From positions 640,501-704,500 of the forward strand of contig CP102274.1 of assembly GCA_025149285.1 (NCBI GenBank): a stretch of 64,000 nt of DNA, given 5' to 3'. The notes beneath the pieces were generated by a model. The model was not told where the DNA came from, ran no database searches, and saw nothing but the letters and a program-made list of their open reading frames with translations. A program made the position numbers and the translations under genes. This DNA is from Hungatella hathewayi (lineage in GTDB: Bacteria > Bacillota > Clostridia > Lachnospirales > Lachnospiraceae). Below, piece by piece: positions 1 to 7,360 of the stretch (positions within the stretch are counted from its first letter, which is position 1; every line of letters starts with the position of its first letter).

Positions 1-502
1 AATCCAGCAGCGCCGTCAGTTCCTGATAAAAATCCATAATCTGCTGATCACTGAACATTGCATACAGCATCAGTTCTTCCAGGATATTCTGGAAAAAGGA
101 GCATTCAAATAAATTGCCGCCGGAATGAAAAGCACGGAATCTCCGAAGGATGATGTCTCTGAATTCCGAAGGTTTTTTTCTTCCGCCGTACACCTCAAAT
201 TTTTCCATATATTCATAGAAATCATAATGCACGGTTTTGATTTTCGTATAAGGTGTTATAAAATGTGTTCCTTCTTTTACAGTACTCTTTTCAATCTCAT
301 CACGCAGATCCGCCAGATCGGAAAGCGCCTGCCTGTATTCCGTTTCCGTCATGTACGCGCACCAGGCCAGTTCGACTGGGGAGATATCGCCCTCCCGAAA
401 TACGCGGTAATTGGTAAAGTGGCGTGCCAGGGCATCTAACAGGGTCGATTTGCCGCTTCCCGGTATTCCTTCAATAAAAATATTATATGGTTGATTCATC
501 AT
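1..502 (-). CDS. P-loop NTPase / nucleoside-kinase-like protein, 3' end outside window
   Basis: Reading the minus strand from 502 gives an uninterrupted frame to the window edge, 167 visible residues. Near the N-terminus it carries GIPGSGKST, a classic Walker A motif of small P-loop kinases and AAA-type ATPases. Two in-frame ATGs (502 and 499) follow a GAGGAGG ribosome site; the second has the better spacing (7 nt). The visible part is rich in charged and aromatic residues and shows no membrane segment. I cannot name a substrate: deoxynucleoside- or thymidylate-kinase-like folds fit, as does a stand-alone AAA protein. The gene is incomplete, so its full length and any Walker B or lid region are not visible. 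Confidence 0.75.
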   Translation of the reverse strand, partial: MMNQPYNIFIEGIPGSGKSTLLDALARHFTNYRVFREGDISPVELAWCAYMTETEYRQALSDLADLRDEIEKSTVKEGTHFITPYTKIKTVHYDFYEYMEKFEVYGGRKKPSEFRDIILRRFRAFHSGGNLFECSFFQNILEELMLYAMFSDQQIMDFYQELTALLD

Positions 503-657
503 GCTGCCTCCTCTCAGGACGTGTTGACGTGTGAAGTAAGCTCCGTTTTACAATAAGGTTTCTCCGTTACAGTCTAACCGCAGCGCGAAGGAATGTCAAT
601 TACAGAGTGCTGAATCAAAGGCCCGGAGGCTAATTCTGAATAAAGAAAGACGGCATG

Positions 658-686
658 GCATAATCAATATTCCCCCTGCATAAGAT
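658..686 (+). promoter_or_regulatory. sigma-E-like promoter of spoIIID
   Basis: GCATAAT at 658-664 and CATAAGAT at 679-686 are separated by 14 bp, matching the mother-cell sigma-E pattern (ATA-type -35, CATAnnnT -10). The expected start of transcription is around 692-694. In Bacillus and Clostridium spoIIID is known to be sigma-E dependent, which supports the reading. Confidence 0.55.
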
Positions 687-715
687 TGTAAAAACGTCCT
701 AAGCAGGGGGATTTT
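671..715 (+). terminator. terminator-like hairpin overlapping the spoIIID promoter and ribosome site
   Basis: TCCCCCTGC (671-679) pairs perfectly with GCAGGGGGA (703-711), leaving a 23-nt loop, and is followed by TTTTC and the TTG start codon. The 5' arm lies in the promoter spacer, so only transcripts coming from upstream would contain both arms. The 3' arm contains the GGGGG ribosome-binding stretch. Confidence 0.55.
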
Positions 716-716
716 C

Positions 717-995
717 TTGAAGGAATATATTGAAGAGCGTGCAGTTGCCATAGCCAACTACATCATAGACTATCATGCAACGGTAAGGCAGACGGCGAAA
801 AAATTTGGTATCTCCAAATCTACGGTACATAAGGATGTAACAGACCGTTTAGAGCACATCAATCCTTCCCTGGCGGCCCGGGCCAGAGTGATTCTCGACA
901 TCAACAAATCCGAGCGTCATATCCGGGGAGGCCTGGCTACGAAAGAAAAGTACCAGCACAGGCTGGCCATGTGCAGCAAAGAGTCTGACCAGTAA
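717..995 (+). CDS. spoIIID: stage III sporulation protein D (SpoIIID)
   Basis: This 92-residue protein matches SpoIIID, the DNA-binding regulator that adjusts the sigma-E regulon in the mother cell and helps turn on sigK. The helix-turn-helix is clear at about residues 20-45 (VRQTAKKFGISKSTVHKDV), followed by the family hallmarks RLEHINPSLA and the basic HIRGGLATKEKY stretch used for minor-groove contacts. The start is TTG at 717: an in-frame stop lies at 681, and no ATG fits the family N-terminus. The ribosome site is the G-run at 706-710. The gene ends 5 bp from the convergent mazF stop. Regulation is discussed under the promoter and hairpin entries. Confidence 0.95.
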   Translation: MKEYIEERAVAIANYIIDYHATVRQTAKKFGISKSTVHKDVTDRLEHINPSLAARARVILDINKSERHIRGGLATKEKYQHRLAMCSKESDQ

Positions 996-999
996 GTGA

Positions 1000-1452
1000 T
1001 CACGACTGCATGGAATACATGCGGGATGGGACCGCTGTCCGGACCGTCACAGGAGTGCGGTCACGGACAGCGGTCTCTCTTTTTAGCCCGAAGCTGGTGA
1101 GAAGGGCGGTGTCTGCCAGTTCCATCTGCCCGGGTGAGAGCTGTCCTATGTATTCTTTTAAGCGGCAGCGATCGATGGTTCTTACCTGTTCGAGAAGGAT
1201 GGTGGAATCGCATTTTAAACCGCTTTCCTCTCTGGTTACCGGTACGTGGGTAGGGAGCTTGGCTTTGGTTGTCCTGCTGGTAATGGCTGCGACGATTACG
1301 GTGGGGCTGTGACGGTTTCCTGTATTGTTCTGTACGATCAGTACGGGACGCAGGCCGCCCTGTTCAGAACCGATCACCGGTGATAAGTCAGCGTAGTATA
1401 AGTCACCGCGCAGTACAGGTTTTTCTTTATATTTATCTGATAAATGATTCAT
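1000..1452 (-). CDS. mazF: MazF/PemK-family endoribonuclease toxin
   Basis: The protein has 150 residues. The N-terminal core has the MazF beta-barrel signature: [19 protein letters not shown] followed by RPVLIVQNN, then the [10 protein letters not shown] strand and a conserved [13 protein letters not shown] segment. MazF enzymes cut single-stranded mRNA at short motifs and are held by a MazE antitoxin. No MazE-like gene is adjacent upstream; lone MazF/EndoA genes are common in Clostridia. The start at 1452 follows AGGAGGAG with 6-nt spacing. About the last 27 residues extend beyond the usual SFGL-type end and are encoded by the spoIIID terminator read in antisense, so this tail is probably not under functional constraint. 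Confidence 0.9.
   Translation of the reverse strand: MNHLSDKYKEKPVLRGDLYYADLSPVIGSEQGGLRPVLIVQNNTGNRHSPTVIVAAITSRTTKAKLPTHVPVTREESGLKCDSTILLEQVRTIDRCRLKEYIGQLSPGQMELADTALLTSFGLKRETAVRDRTPVTVRTAVPSRMYSMQS
1030..1084 (+). terminator. intrinsic terminator of spoIIID
   Basis: The arms GACCGCTGTCC (1030-1040) and GGACAGCGGTC (1065-1075) pair perfectly. An inner GACCG/CGGTC stem lies between them and TCTCTTTTT follows. The whole structure sits inside the 3' end of the convergent mazF gene. Confidence 0.8.
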
Positions 1453-1637
1453 TATGGTCTCCTCCTGTTAAAACATCTATGTCAATGATTGTCACATACG
1501 GTTCCGGCATCTGGCAGCCGGTTGTTCGTATCGTTCTGTTAGGAGTATTTCCAGAGGGCCGGAAGATAAACCGGTTTTTCATGAAAATTTAGAAAATCAC
1601 GATAAAATACCTTTCACAGACGATTTTTGGAAATTCC

Positions 1638-1666
1638 GCATATTCCCCGGCATGGACGAATAAGAT
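1638..1666 (+). promoter_or_regulatory. sigma-E-like promoter of the PrcB-type lipoprotein gene
   Basis: GCATATT (1638-1644) and AATAAGAT (1659-1666) are separated by 14 bp, the same geometry as the spoIIID promoter. TCCCCG in the spacer (1644-1649) is complementary to CGGGGA (1685-1690) in the ribosome site of the downstream gene. Confidence 0.45.
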
Positions 1667-1697
1667 AGTAATAATCAACATAAACGGGGAGAGTGCT

Positions 1698-2129
1698 ATG
1701 AAGAGTTTATTGAACAGAAAATGGATGCTGTTCATGTGCCTTTGCATGTGGGTTCTGGTTGTACGGACACTGAGCGGGTGCAGCATGAGCAAGGATGACG
1801 GAAACAAAGTACGGGACATGGAATTTTCCGTGACAGCGGAAGCAGATATTCCAGAAGAGCTAAAGCAGATTATCGCCGAAAAGCAGAAGACACCGTTCAA
1901 GCTGACATACAGTGACGACCAGAACTTATACATAGTGGTTGGATACGGCAAACAGGATACCGGCGGCTACAGCATTGCGGTGAATGAGCTGTATCTGACA
2001 GAGAATTCCATCGTTCTGGATACGGATCTGCTGGGGCCGGAAAAAGGCGAAAGCGGGGGAACGGAACCCTCATTCCCCTTCATTGTCATCAGAACAGAGC
2101 TTTCGGAGCTTCCGGTGGTATTCCAGTAA
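1698..2129 (+). CDS. small lipoprotein with PrcB C-terminal-like domain
   Basis: The protein has 143 residues. A basic start (MKSLLNRK) and a hydrophobic stretch lead to the lipobox LSGC with Cys28, so it should be a lipoprotein on the outer face of the membrane. After a charged linker, the segment from about residue 60 on (YIVVGYGKQDTGGYSIAV ... PFIVIRTEL) resembles the PrcB C-terminal domain, a small beta domain first described in a treponemal protease complex. The ribosome site GGGGAGAG is well placed. The putative sigma-E promoter suggests mother-cell expression during sporulation. Its partner and exact role are unknown. A terminator follows the gene. Confidence 0.75.
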   Translation: MKSLLNRKWMLFMCLCMWVLVVRTLSGCSMSKDDGNKVRDMEFSVTAEADIPEELKQIIAEKQKTPFKLTYSDDQNLYIVVGYGKQDTGGYSIAVNELYLTENSIVLDTDLLGPEKGESGGTEPSFPFIVIRTELSELPVVFQ

Positions 2130-2171
2130 ACCGTGCAGAAGAAAAGAAACCGCGCGTGCCTGGTAAGAGAG

Positions 2172-2208
2172 GGCGTCAAACAGTCAAAAGACTGTTCGGC
2201 GCCTTTTT
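2172..2208 (+). terminator. intrinsic terminator after the lipoprotein gene
   Basis: GGCG...AACAGTC (2172-2184) pairs with GACTGTT...CGCC (2190-2203) around an AAAA loop, with a few mismatches in the lower stem, and TTTTT follows. Confidence 0.75.
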
Positions 2209-2300
2209 GCTGTGATGGATGGCGGCATCCCGTGAGCTGATACGATCGTCAGAGCCTCTTTAAAATTGTGGAAATTGTCCTTTTTTCTTTTCACATCATA

Positions 2301-2309
2301 TGATATACT
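2301..2309 (+). promoter_or_regulatory. extended -10 promoter element upstream of cysE
   Basis: TGATATACT is a TGn-extended -10 box. No good -35 is seen at 17 bp; a T-run occupies that position. The leader to the cysE start would be about 60 nt. Confidence 0.4.
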
Positions 2310-2374
2310 ATGGTATACTGTTTCACTAGGAATTAAATGGAAGGTAATTATAGAAAGAAAAGGGGACGGATCGT

Positions 2375-3028
2375 ATGATATTAAAGGATATATGGCTTGA
2401 TGTGAAGGCTGTTCAGGAACGTGACCCGGCGGCGAGGAATGCCCTTGAGGTACTTCTTCTTTATCAGGGCGTTCATGCGCTGATATGGCACCGGTTTGCA
2501 CACTGGTTTTATAAGCATAAGATGTTTTTTGCCGCCAGGCTGATTTCCCAGATCGCCCGGTTTTTCACACTGATCGAGATCCATCCCGGGGCACAGCTGG
2601 GCCACGGGATCTTAATAGACCACGGCTGCGGCGTCGTCATCGGAGAGACTACGGTAGTCGGAGACAACTGTACGATATACCAGGGGGTTACTCTGGGAGG
2701 CGTCGGCTTAAACAAGGGGAAACGCCATCCCACTCTGGGAAGCAACGTGACCGTAGGGGCTGGAGCCAAGATTTTAGGGTCCTTCGAGGTGGGAGACAAC
2801 TGTACCATCGCGGCCAACGCCGTACTCTTAAAGCCGCTTCAGGATAACGTGACAGCGGTGGGGGTTCCGGCCCGGGCAGTCAAGATCGACGGCGTTCCGA
2901 TTCCCAAAAAAGAAAAGAATCTCGTGACCATGGATCACTACTGCAAGATGGAAGAGCGGATTCGGCAGATGGAGGAGACAATTGCGTCCCTTCAGGAAGA
3001 ACTGGCGGATGCCAGGAGAAATAAGTAA
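2375..3028 (+). CDS. cysE: serine O-acetyltransferase CysE
   Basis: CysE transfers acetyl from acetyl-CoA to L-serine, giving O-acetylserine for cytoplasmic cysteine synthesis. The 217 residues contain the N-terminal helical part (YQGVHALIWHRFAHWFY), then left-handed beta-helix repeats with the family signatures IHPGAQLGHGILIDHG, VVIGETTVVGDN and QGVTLGG. The catalytic His-Asp environment (IDHG, EIHPG) is intact, and KRHPTLGSNVTVGAGAKILG is the CysE hallmark. A charged helical tail (residues about 190-217) may form a coiled coil. The start follows AGAAAGAAAAGGGGAC. The ttcA-like gene starts 27 bp downstream, so the two are probably co-transcribed. No cysK is seen in the window. Confidence 0.95.
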   Translation: MILKDIWLDVKAVQERDPAARNALEVLLLYQGVHALIWHRFAHWFYKHKMFFAARLISQIARFFTLIEIHPGAQLGHGILIDHGCGVVIGETTVVGDNCTIYQGVTLGGVGLNKGKRHPTLGSNVTVGAGAKILGSFEVGDNCTIAANAVLLKPLQDNVTAVGVPARAVKIDGVPIPKKEKNLVTMDHYCKMEERIRQMEETIASLQEELADARRNK

Positions 3029-3055
3029 CCATGCAGACAGGAGCAGAGCGACCAG

Positions 3056-3979
3056 ATGAAGGAACCAAAGACACGCTGCCAGCAGATAGAGCGCAGCATT
3101 ATTAAGAATTACCGCAAAGAAATATGGCGCCCCTTTGTGGACGCGCTGAATGAGTATAAGATGATCGAGGAGGGAGACAACATCGCTGTCTGCATCTCCG
3201 GCGGCAAGGATTCCATGCTGCTGGCAAAATGCATGCAGGAGATTCTCCGCCATGGAAAGATGAAGTTCGGGCTTCACTTTCTGGTGATGGATCCGGGCTA
3301 CCATCCGGCCAACCGGAAGTTAATCGAGGAAAATGCAGCCCTGATGGAGATCCCCATCGAGATTTTCGAGTCCGATATCTTCGATGTGGTGGTAGATGTG
3401 GATGAATCCCCGTGTTATCTCTGCGCGCGCATGCGCCGGGGCTTCCTCTACGCCCATGCGAAGGAATTAGGCTGTAATAAGATTGCCCTGGGGCATCATT
3501 TCGATGATGTGATAGAGACCGTGCTGATGAGCATGCTGTACGGCGGCCAGGTCAACACCATGATGCCGAAGCTTCACAGTACGAATTTTGAAGGGATGGA
3601 GCTTTTGAGACCGCTGTACTTCGTAAAGGAGCGGGCCATCATCGACTGGAAGGAGGAGAACGGTCTCCAATTCCTGCAGTGTGCCTGCAGGTTCACGGAG
3701 GCCATCGCCAAAGAACGCGCCATGAGAGCCGAGAGTGCAGCGGACGGGATGGCGGGCGGCGATATCGTCCACTCCTCAAAGCGCCAGGAGATGAAGGAAC
3801 TGATAGAGGAATTCCGGAAAATCAATCCCAACATTGAAAATAATATCTTCAAGAGCGTATCCAACGTCAATTTAGACGCCTGTATCGGATATGTAAAAAA
3901 CGGGAAGCGTCATCATTTCCTGGAAGAGTATGAATCAGACGGAGATTTAGCCGTCCTGTGTCACACTGAACAGGAATGA
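3056..3979 (+). CDS. TtcA-family tRNA thiolation ATPase (PP-loop)
   Basis: This 307-residue protein is an N-type PP-loop ATPase. The PP-loop SGGKDS is at residues 48-53, followed by SPCYLCARMRRG with a CxxC, then ALGHHFDDVIET and a third cysteine group (QCACR). This is the TtcA group, which uses ATP and an iron-sulfur cluster to thiolate tRNA, C32 in proteobacteria. In Clostridia several paralogues exist and the modified base is not certain, so I give no symbol. The gene probably continues the cysE operon, a sensible link because sulfur for thiolation comes from cysteine. The ribosome site (AGGAG) is rather far from ATG 3056. The stop is followed by the sipL promoter/terminator region. Confidence 0.85.
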   Translation: MKEPKTRCQQIERSIIKNYRKEIWRPFVDALNEYKMIEEGDNIAVCISGGKDSMLLAKCMQEILRHGKMKFGLHFLVMDPGYHPANRKLIEENAALMEIPIEIFESDIFDVVVDVDESPCYLCARMRRGFLYAHAKELGCNKIALGHHFDDVIETVLMSMLYGGQVNTMMPKLHSTNFEGMELLRPLYFVKERAIIDWKEENGLQFLQCACRFTEAIAKERAMRAESAADGMAGGDIVHSSKRQEMKELIEEFRKINPNIENNIFKSVSNVNLDACIGYVKNGKRHHFLEEYESDGDLAVLCHTEQE

Positions 3980-3989
3980 AGATTAACGT

Positions 3990-4017
3990 AATATTGGAAC
4001 ATGCACCTGCATAAACT
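3990..4017 (+). promoter_or_regulatory. sigma-E-like promoter of sipL
   Basis: AATATT (3990-3995) and CATAAACT (4010-4017) are separated by 14 bp. In C. difficile sipL is made in the mother cell under sigma-E, which agrees with this reading. Confidence 0.55.
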
Positions 4018-4056
4018 TTCTTAAAGGAATATAGAAGGTAAGGCAGGTGCTTTTTT
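4003..4056 (+). terminator. terminator-like hairpin overlapping the sipL promoter
   Basis: GCACCTGC (4003-4010) pairs perfectly with GCAGGTGC (4043-4050) and is followed by TTTTTT running directly into the ATG at 4057. The 5' arm covers the promoter spacer and the first base of the -10. Transcripts arriving from cysE/ttcA should fold it, while sigma-E transcripts start in the loop and cannot. Confidence 0.6.
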
Positions 4057-5667
4057 ATGTTGGAGCTGGTGAAGAAAAACATACATATGAACCGTTGGAA
4101 AGGAAATGCGACGTCACAGATAACCCTCGACGATGATTTTATCGTTCCGGATACCATGGATGATGTGGATCAGGTCATTCTCGATTCCGGAGAAATCGTC
4201 ATCGAATCCGTGAAAAACCAGGGAGAACGGGTTCTGGTGCGGGGAAAAATGGATTTTAACATCTTATACAGGAAGTCAGAGGGAGGACTGCAGGCTTTGG
4301 GCGGATCCATTTCCTTTGAAGAGCCCATCAACGTACCGGGGCTGGAGGAGAAGGACTATGTGCAGCTGAGCTGGGATCTGGAAGATTTAAATGCCGGCAT
4401 GATCAATTCCAGAAAGTTAAGCATCAAAGCTATTGTGACACTGGAAGTAAAGGTGGAGACTCTCTACGATGTAGAGGCTGCCGTAGAATTGGACACCGGT
4501 ACGGCGGGCACAGGGACGCCGGCAACCATGGGAGGCGGAAGCGATTTAAACGGGACGCCCCAGGTGGAGGTGCTGCGCCGCAATGTGGATGTGGCGGCCA
4601 TTGCGGTACGCCGCAAAGATACATACCGGATCAAGGAGAATTTACAGTTGTCCGGAAATAAGCCGAATATTGATCACATTCTGTGGAGTGAGATGAAGCT
4701 TCGCGGCATAACCACCCGCCCGTTAGATGGGAAAATGGTGCTGGATGGGGAAGTGATGGTCTTCGTCATTTATCAGGGAGAAGGGGAAGACGCGCCGGTT
4801 CAGTGGCTGGAAGAGAGCATTCCGTTTTCCGGAGAGCTGGATTTGTCAGAGGCCTCCGAGGAGATGGTGCCTTCGGTATCGGTTCATCTGATTCATCGGG
4901 AGATTGAAGCGAAGCCCGACTATGACGGGGAGATGCGGGAGCTCGATGTGGACGCAGTTCTGGAACTGGATATGAAGCTCTACCGGGAAGAGAGTATGGA
5001 GCTGTTAAGCGATCTCTATTCCACAAACCGGGAACTGTCTCTCGAGACGGGAGAAGCGTGCTTCGATAAGGTGCTCACCAAGAACATGAGCAAATGTAAG
5101 ATTGCCGAAAAGCTGAACATGGATCATGCAGACCGAATCCTCCAGATCTGTCACAGCGAGGGTATGGTAAAGATCGACGAGACAGAGGTAAAGGACGACG
5201 GGCTCCATGTGGAGGGCGTGCTGGAGGTAAGCCTGCTCTATTTAACCGCAGACGATACCCAGCCGATTCAGTCGTCGGTGGAGGTAATCCCCTTCCATTA
5301 TCTAATCGAGGCGCCGGGAATCAATGAGAAGACCATCTGCCAGCTGGTTCCGGGGCTGGAGCAGATGAGCGCCGTGATGATGGGCGGCGGCTCTGTGGAG
5401 GTGAAAGCCACCATTGCACTGGATTTACTGGCTCTCCAGCCGGTATGCGAGCAGGTGATTAAAAATGTGTCGGAAGCTCCGATGGATTTAAAAAAACTGC
5501 AGCAGATGCCGGGAATTGTGGGTTACATTGTCCAGCCAGGGGATTCTCTGTGGAAAATAGCAAAAAAATTCCACACGACGGTGGAAACCATCATGACGAC
5601 CAATGGACTGACTGACAGCCTGATTAAACCGGGAGACCGTCTGCTGCTGGTGAAGGAAATGTCGTAG
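4057..5667 (+). CDS. sipL: SPOCS-domain and LysM spore protein, SipL-like
   Basis: The protein has 536 residues with repeated SPOCS (DUF3794) units covering most of its length (for example DQVILDSGEIVIES near residue 38 and a matching VEVLRRNVDVAAI block near 170). A single C-terminal LysM ends it: YIVQPGDSLWKIAKKF at about residues 488-503. SipL of C. difficile has this order and similar length. There it binds SpoIVA through the LysM region and anchors the coat to the forespore, replacing SpoVID of Bacillus. No signal peptide is present, as expected for a mother-cell protein. The start ATG follows a T-run, and its ribosome site (GGCAGG) is part of the hairpin listed above. Transcription ends at 5725. 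Confidence 0.85.
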   Translation: MLELVKKNIHMNRWKGNATSQITLDDDFIVPDTMDDVDQVILDSGEIVIESVKNQGERVLVRGKMDFNILYRKSEGGLQALGGSISFEEPINVPGLEEKDYVQLSWDLEDLNAGMINSRKLSIKAIVTLEVKVETLYDVEAAVELDTGTAGTGTPATMGGGSDLNGTPQVEVLRRNVDVAAIAVRRKDTYRIKENLQLSGNKPNIDHILWSEMKLRGITTRPLDGKMVLDGEVMVFVIYQGEGEDAPVQWLEESIPFSGELDLSEASEEMVPSVSVHLIHREIEAKPDYDGEMRELDVDAVLELDMKLYREESMELLSDLYSTNRELSLETGEACFDKVLTKNMSKCKIAEKLNMDHADRILQICHSEGMVKIDETEVKDDGLHVEGVLEVSLLYLTADDTQPIQSSVEVIPFHYLIEAPGINEKTICQLVPGLEQMSAVMMGGGSVEVKATIALDLLALQPVCEQVIKNVSEAPMDLKKLQQMPGIVGYIVQPGDSLWKIAKKFHTTVETIMTTNGLTDSLIKPGDRLLLVKEMS

Positions 5668-5680
5668 GGGGATGCGCATG

Positions 5681-5725
5681 GGGCGGTATCAGGCTTATTT
5701 GGAGGAGCCTGCGCCGCCCTTTTTC
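5681..5725. terminator. terminator of sipL, overlapping the 3' end of a small minus-strand gene
   Basis: GGGCGG and CAGGCT (5681-5695) pair with AGCCTG and CGCCC (5706-5719), with a small internal loop, and TTTTTCTTT follows. Confidence 0.75.
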
Positions 5726-5868
5726 TTTCCCGGATTCTTTTCGCAGAAGGGCGGGAACTTTTTCTCTTTTTCGTGGTGCTCTCTGCAGGAGCCGCAGTCA
5801 CCGTGGCGGGGACATTTTACCCATTTGCAGGGACAGGCTGAGCCTGTTTCGTCAGTTTTATGATCCAT
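5695..5868 (-). CDS. small Cys/His-rich protein (57 residues)
   Basis: A short minus-strand frame from ATG 5868 to TAA 5695-5697 encodes 57 residues. The pattern is CPCKWVKCPRHGDCGSCREH, giving five cysteines and two histidines in 20 residues, with a further Cys in PPFCE. The tail is lysine- and glycine-rich. The spacing suggests a small metal-binding knuckle. I recall similar short orphan proteins in Clostridia, but no function is known to me. No strong ribosome site is visible, and the last codons overlap the sipL terminator. The non-random Cys/His pattern is the main reason to call it real. Confidence 0.6.
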   Translation of the reverse strand: MDHKTDETGSACPCKWVKCPRHGDCGSCREHHEKEKKFPPFCEKNPGKKKGGAGSSK

Positions 5869-6243
5869 GGTATGAAAATGGCCGTTTTATCGGAAGCAGG
5901 CCAAAACGATGCTGTATTTCCGGGCTACAGGAATAATATGCGCAGGATGCGCGGAGGCATTCACCGGTATGGAAATTCCGATATTTTGTGTTCACACATT
6001 TGCCTCTGATGTTATATAATATATTATAGCTATGCAGTACCCCAGACGGCGCCATAACGCATCCAGCTGGTGCTTGAAATAGATCACAGGGGAACATTCC
6101 TGGGCGGTAGTGACGTGATTGCAAGACGTGATTACCGTTTACATAACATGGATCAGGCCGGCGGCTGCCGGACGATGTCCAGACGGTGTGATGCGGCCGG
6201 AAGCAGAAAGAATGGGGAATTTCAGAAACAGGAGCAACGGAAG
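5869..6243 (+). other. intergenic region holding the promoter and long leader of the GIY-YIG gene
   Basis: No convincing gene is seen in these 375 bp. A promoter lies at 5991-6020, giving a leader of about 215 nt that contains short GC hairpins such as CCGGC/GCCGG near 6159. An open frame from 6070 joins the downstream gene in frame, but its composition is unlike coding sequence. Confidence 0.5.
5991..6020 (+). promoter_or_regulatory. sigma-A-type promoter
   Basis: TTCACA (5991-5996), an 18-bp spacer and TATAAT (6015-6020). It faces the GIY-YIG gene. Confidence 0.6.
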
Positions 6244-6513
6244 ATGAATTATACGTATTTGCTGAAATGCGCAGACGATACGCTGTACTGCGGCTGGACA
6301 AACCAGCTGGACAAGCGTTTAAAGGCGCATAACGAAGGGAAGGGCGCAAAATATACCAGAGGACGCAGACCGGTCTCTCTGGCGTATTACGAGATCTTTG
6401 AGACGAAGGAGGAGGCCATGCAGCGTGAGGCCGCCATCAAGAGGCTTTCCAGAAAGGACAAGCTGGACCTGGTGGCGGCTTTCACGTCCGATGCATCTTA
6501 TGCTACAAACTGA
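6244..6513 (+). CDS. GIY-YIG nuclease-domain protein (UPF0213 type)
   Basis: The protein has 89 residues. The GIY-YIG fold is seen in its UPF0213 form: NYTYLLKCADDTLYCGWT (residues 2-19), then LDKRLKAHNEGKGAKYTRGRRP, an EIFETKEEAMQREAAIK helix and KRLSRKDKLDLV. This stand-alone family (YhbQ/YazA-like) is widespread; a nuclease role is suggested by homology but not established. I choose ATG 6244, preceded by a GGAG site, over the upstream in-frame start at 6070, because family members begin with this segment. The 3' end overlaps the convergent hemolysin-III-like gene by 16 bp. Confidence 0.9.
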   Translation: MNYTYLLKCADDTLYCGWTNQLDKRLKAHNEGKGAKYTRGRRPVSLAYYEIFETKEEAMQREAAIKRLSRKDKLDLVAAFTSDASYATN

Positions 6514-7145
6514 TACATCATAATATAATGGCAGAGGCTTCCGCCCATAACGAATAAGTGGAATATTTCATGAGAGCCGAAATTCCTGTGTTTCGAGTTG
6601 AAGATCGGCAGCTTCAGCGCATAGATGATTCCACCCACTGTGTAGATGATACCGCCGGCCAGCAGCCAGCCAAAAGCGGCTCTTGGAAGAGCGCTGGTGA
6701 TCTTTGTAAATGCCAGGACGCATATCCAGCCCATGGCGATATAGAGGACGGAGGAGAACCACTTGGGACAGTAGATCCAGCAGGCCTTGATGATGATACC
6801 GGCAATCGCGATCCCCCAGACCAGTGCCAGAAGTCCCCAGCCGGTCCTGTCTCCCAGGACGATCAGGCAGATCGGAGTATACGTACCTGCTATTAATATG
6901 AAAATCATCATATGGTCGATCTTCTTCAAAATCCTGTTCACATTTGGAGAAATGTCCAGTGTGTGGTAAATGGTACTGGCTGCATAAAGCAGAATCATAC
7001 TGATAATGAATATGGACAGCGCAGCAAGATGGAGGCTGTCGTCGGCCGCCGCTTTTAAAAGAAGCGGTGTGGCGGCAAACAGTGCCATGAGCATGCCGAT
7101 AAAATGTGTGATAGCGCTTCCGGGGTCCTTGATTTTGAATTTCAT
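6498..7145 (-). CDS. trhA: hemolysin III / PAQR-family membrane protein (TrhA-like)
   Basis: This 215-residue integral membrane protein has about seven hydrophobic segments. Family motifs are visible: AITHFIGMLMAL in segment 1 (conserved His), AASTIYHTLD after segment 2, DHMMIFILIAGTYTP, and the C-terminal SHEIFHLFVMGGSLCHY. The conserved Ser/Asp/His set suggests a metal-dependent hydrolase-like site, as in PAQR/ceramidase relatives. Bacterial members were named for hemolysis but have been linked to membrane fluidity and fatty-acid homeostasis. A strong AAGGAGGAG site precedes ATG 7145. A promoter with an operator-like palindrome lies just upstream. Confidence 0.9.
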   Translation of the reverse strand: MKFKIKDPGSAITHFIGMLMALFAATPLLLKAAADDSLHLAALSIFIISMILLYAASTIYHTLDISPNVNRILKKIDHMMIFILIAGTYTPICLIVLGDRTGWGLLALVWGIAIAGIIIKACWIYCPKWFSSVLYIAMGWICVLAFTKITSALPRAAFGWLLAGGIIYTVGGIIYALKLPIFNSKHRNFGSHEIFHLFVMGGSLCHYIMMYQFVA

Positions 7146-7165
7146 AATGGTCTCCTCCTTGTCGA

Positions 7166-7203
7166 ATTATAATAATTATGTGATGTAGTTATCAAAACTA
7201 CAT
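7166..7203 (-). promoter_or_regulatory. trhA promoter with palindrome over the -35
   Basis: On the minus strand TTGATA (7195-7190) and TATAAT (7171-7166) are 18 bp apart. The palindrome ATGTAGTT-N5-AACTACAT (7183-7203) covers the -35 box, a typical repressor position. No regulator gene of an obvious match lies adjacent. Confidence 0.6.
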
Positions 7204-7306
7204 GTTCTCTTTTTATATACTATACATCTTGTGGAGGAAAAATGCAATGGATTTCCCAAAAAGTTAAAAAAATAAAGTGCACGAAAAAAAGATTATACTG
7301 AAATAA

Positions 7307-7335
7307 TTTAAAAAACAGTGTAAGATACTTATATA
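7307..7335 (+). promoter_or_regulatory. promoter of the nitroreductase operon
   Basis: TTTAAA (7307-7312), a 17-bp spacer and TATATA (7330-7335). Transcription would begin near 7343, which rules out the upstream in-frame ATG at 7340. Confidence 0.45.
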
Positions 7336-7360
7336 CTTTATGCAGGGAGGAAATGACAAC

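Noticed and set aside
125..439. Open frame of 104 residues on the + strand
   Set aside because: It is antisense to the partial P-loop gene, which has a Walker A motif and a ribosome site.
5672..5863. Open frame of 63 residues on the + strand
   Set aside because: It begins inside the sipL terminator and overlaps the Cys/His-rich minus-strand gene; its composition is not protein-like.
6070..6243. N-terminal extension of the GIY-YIG protein
   Set aside because: Family members start at the NYTYLLKC segment, a ribosome site precedes ATG 6244, and the extension has no recognisable sequence.
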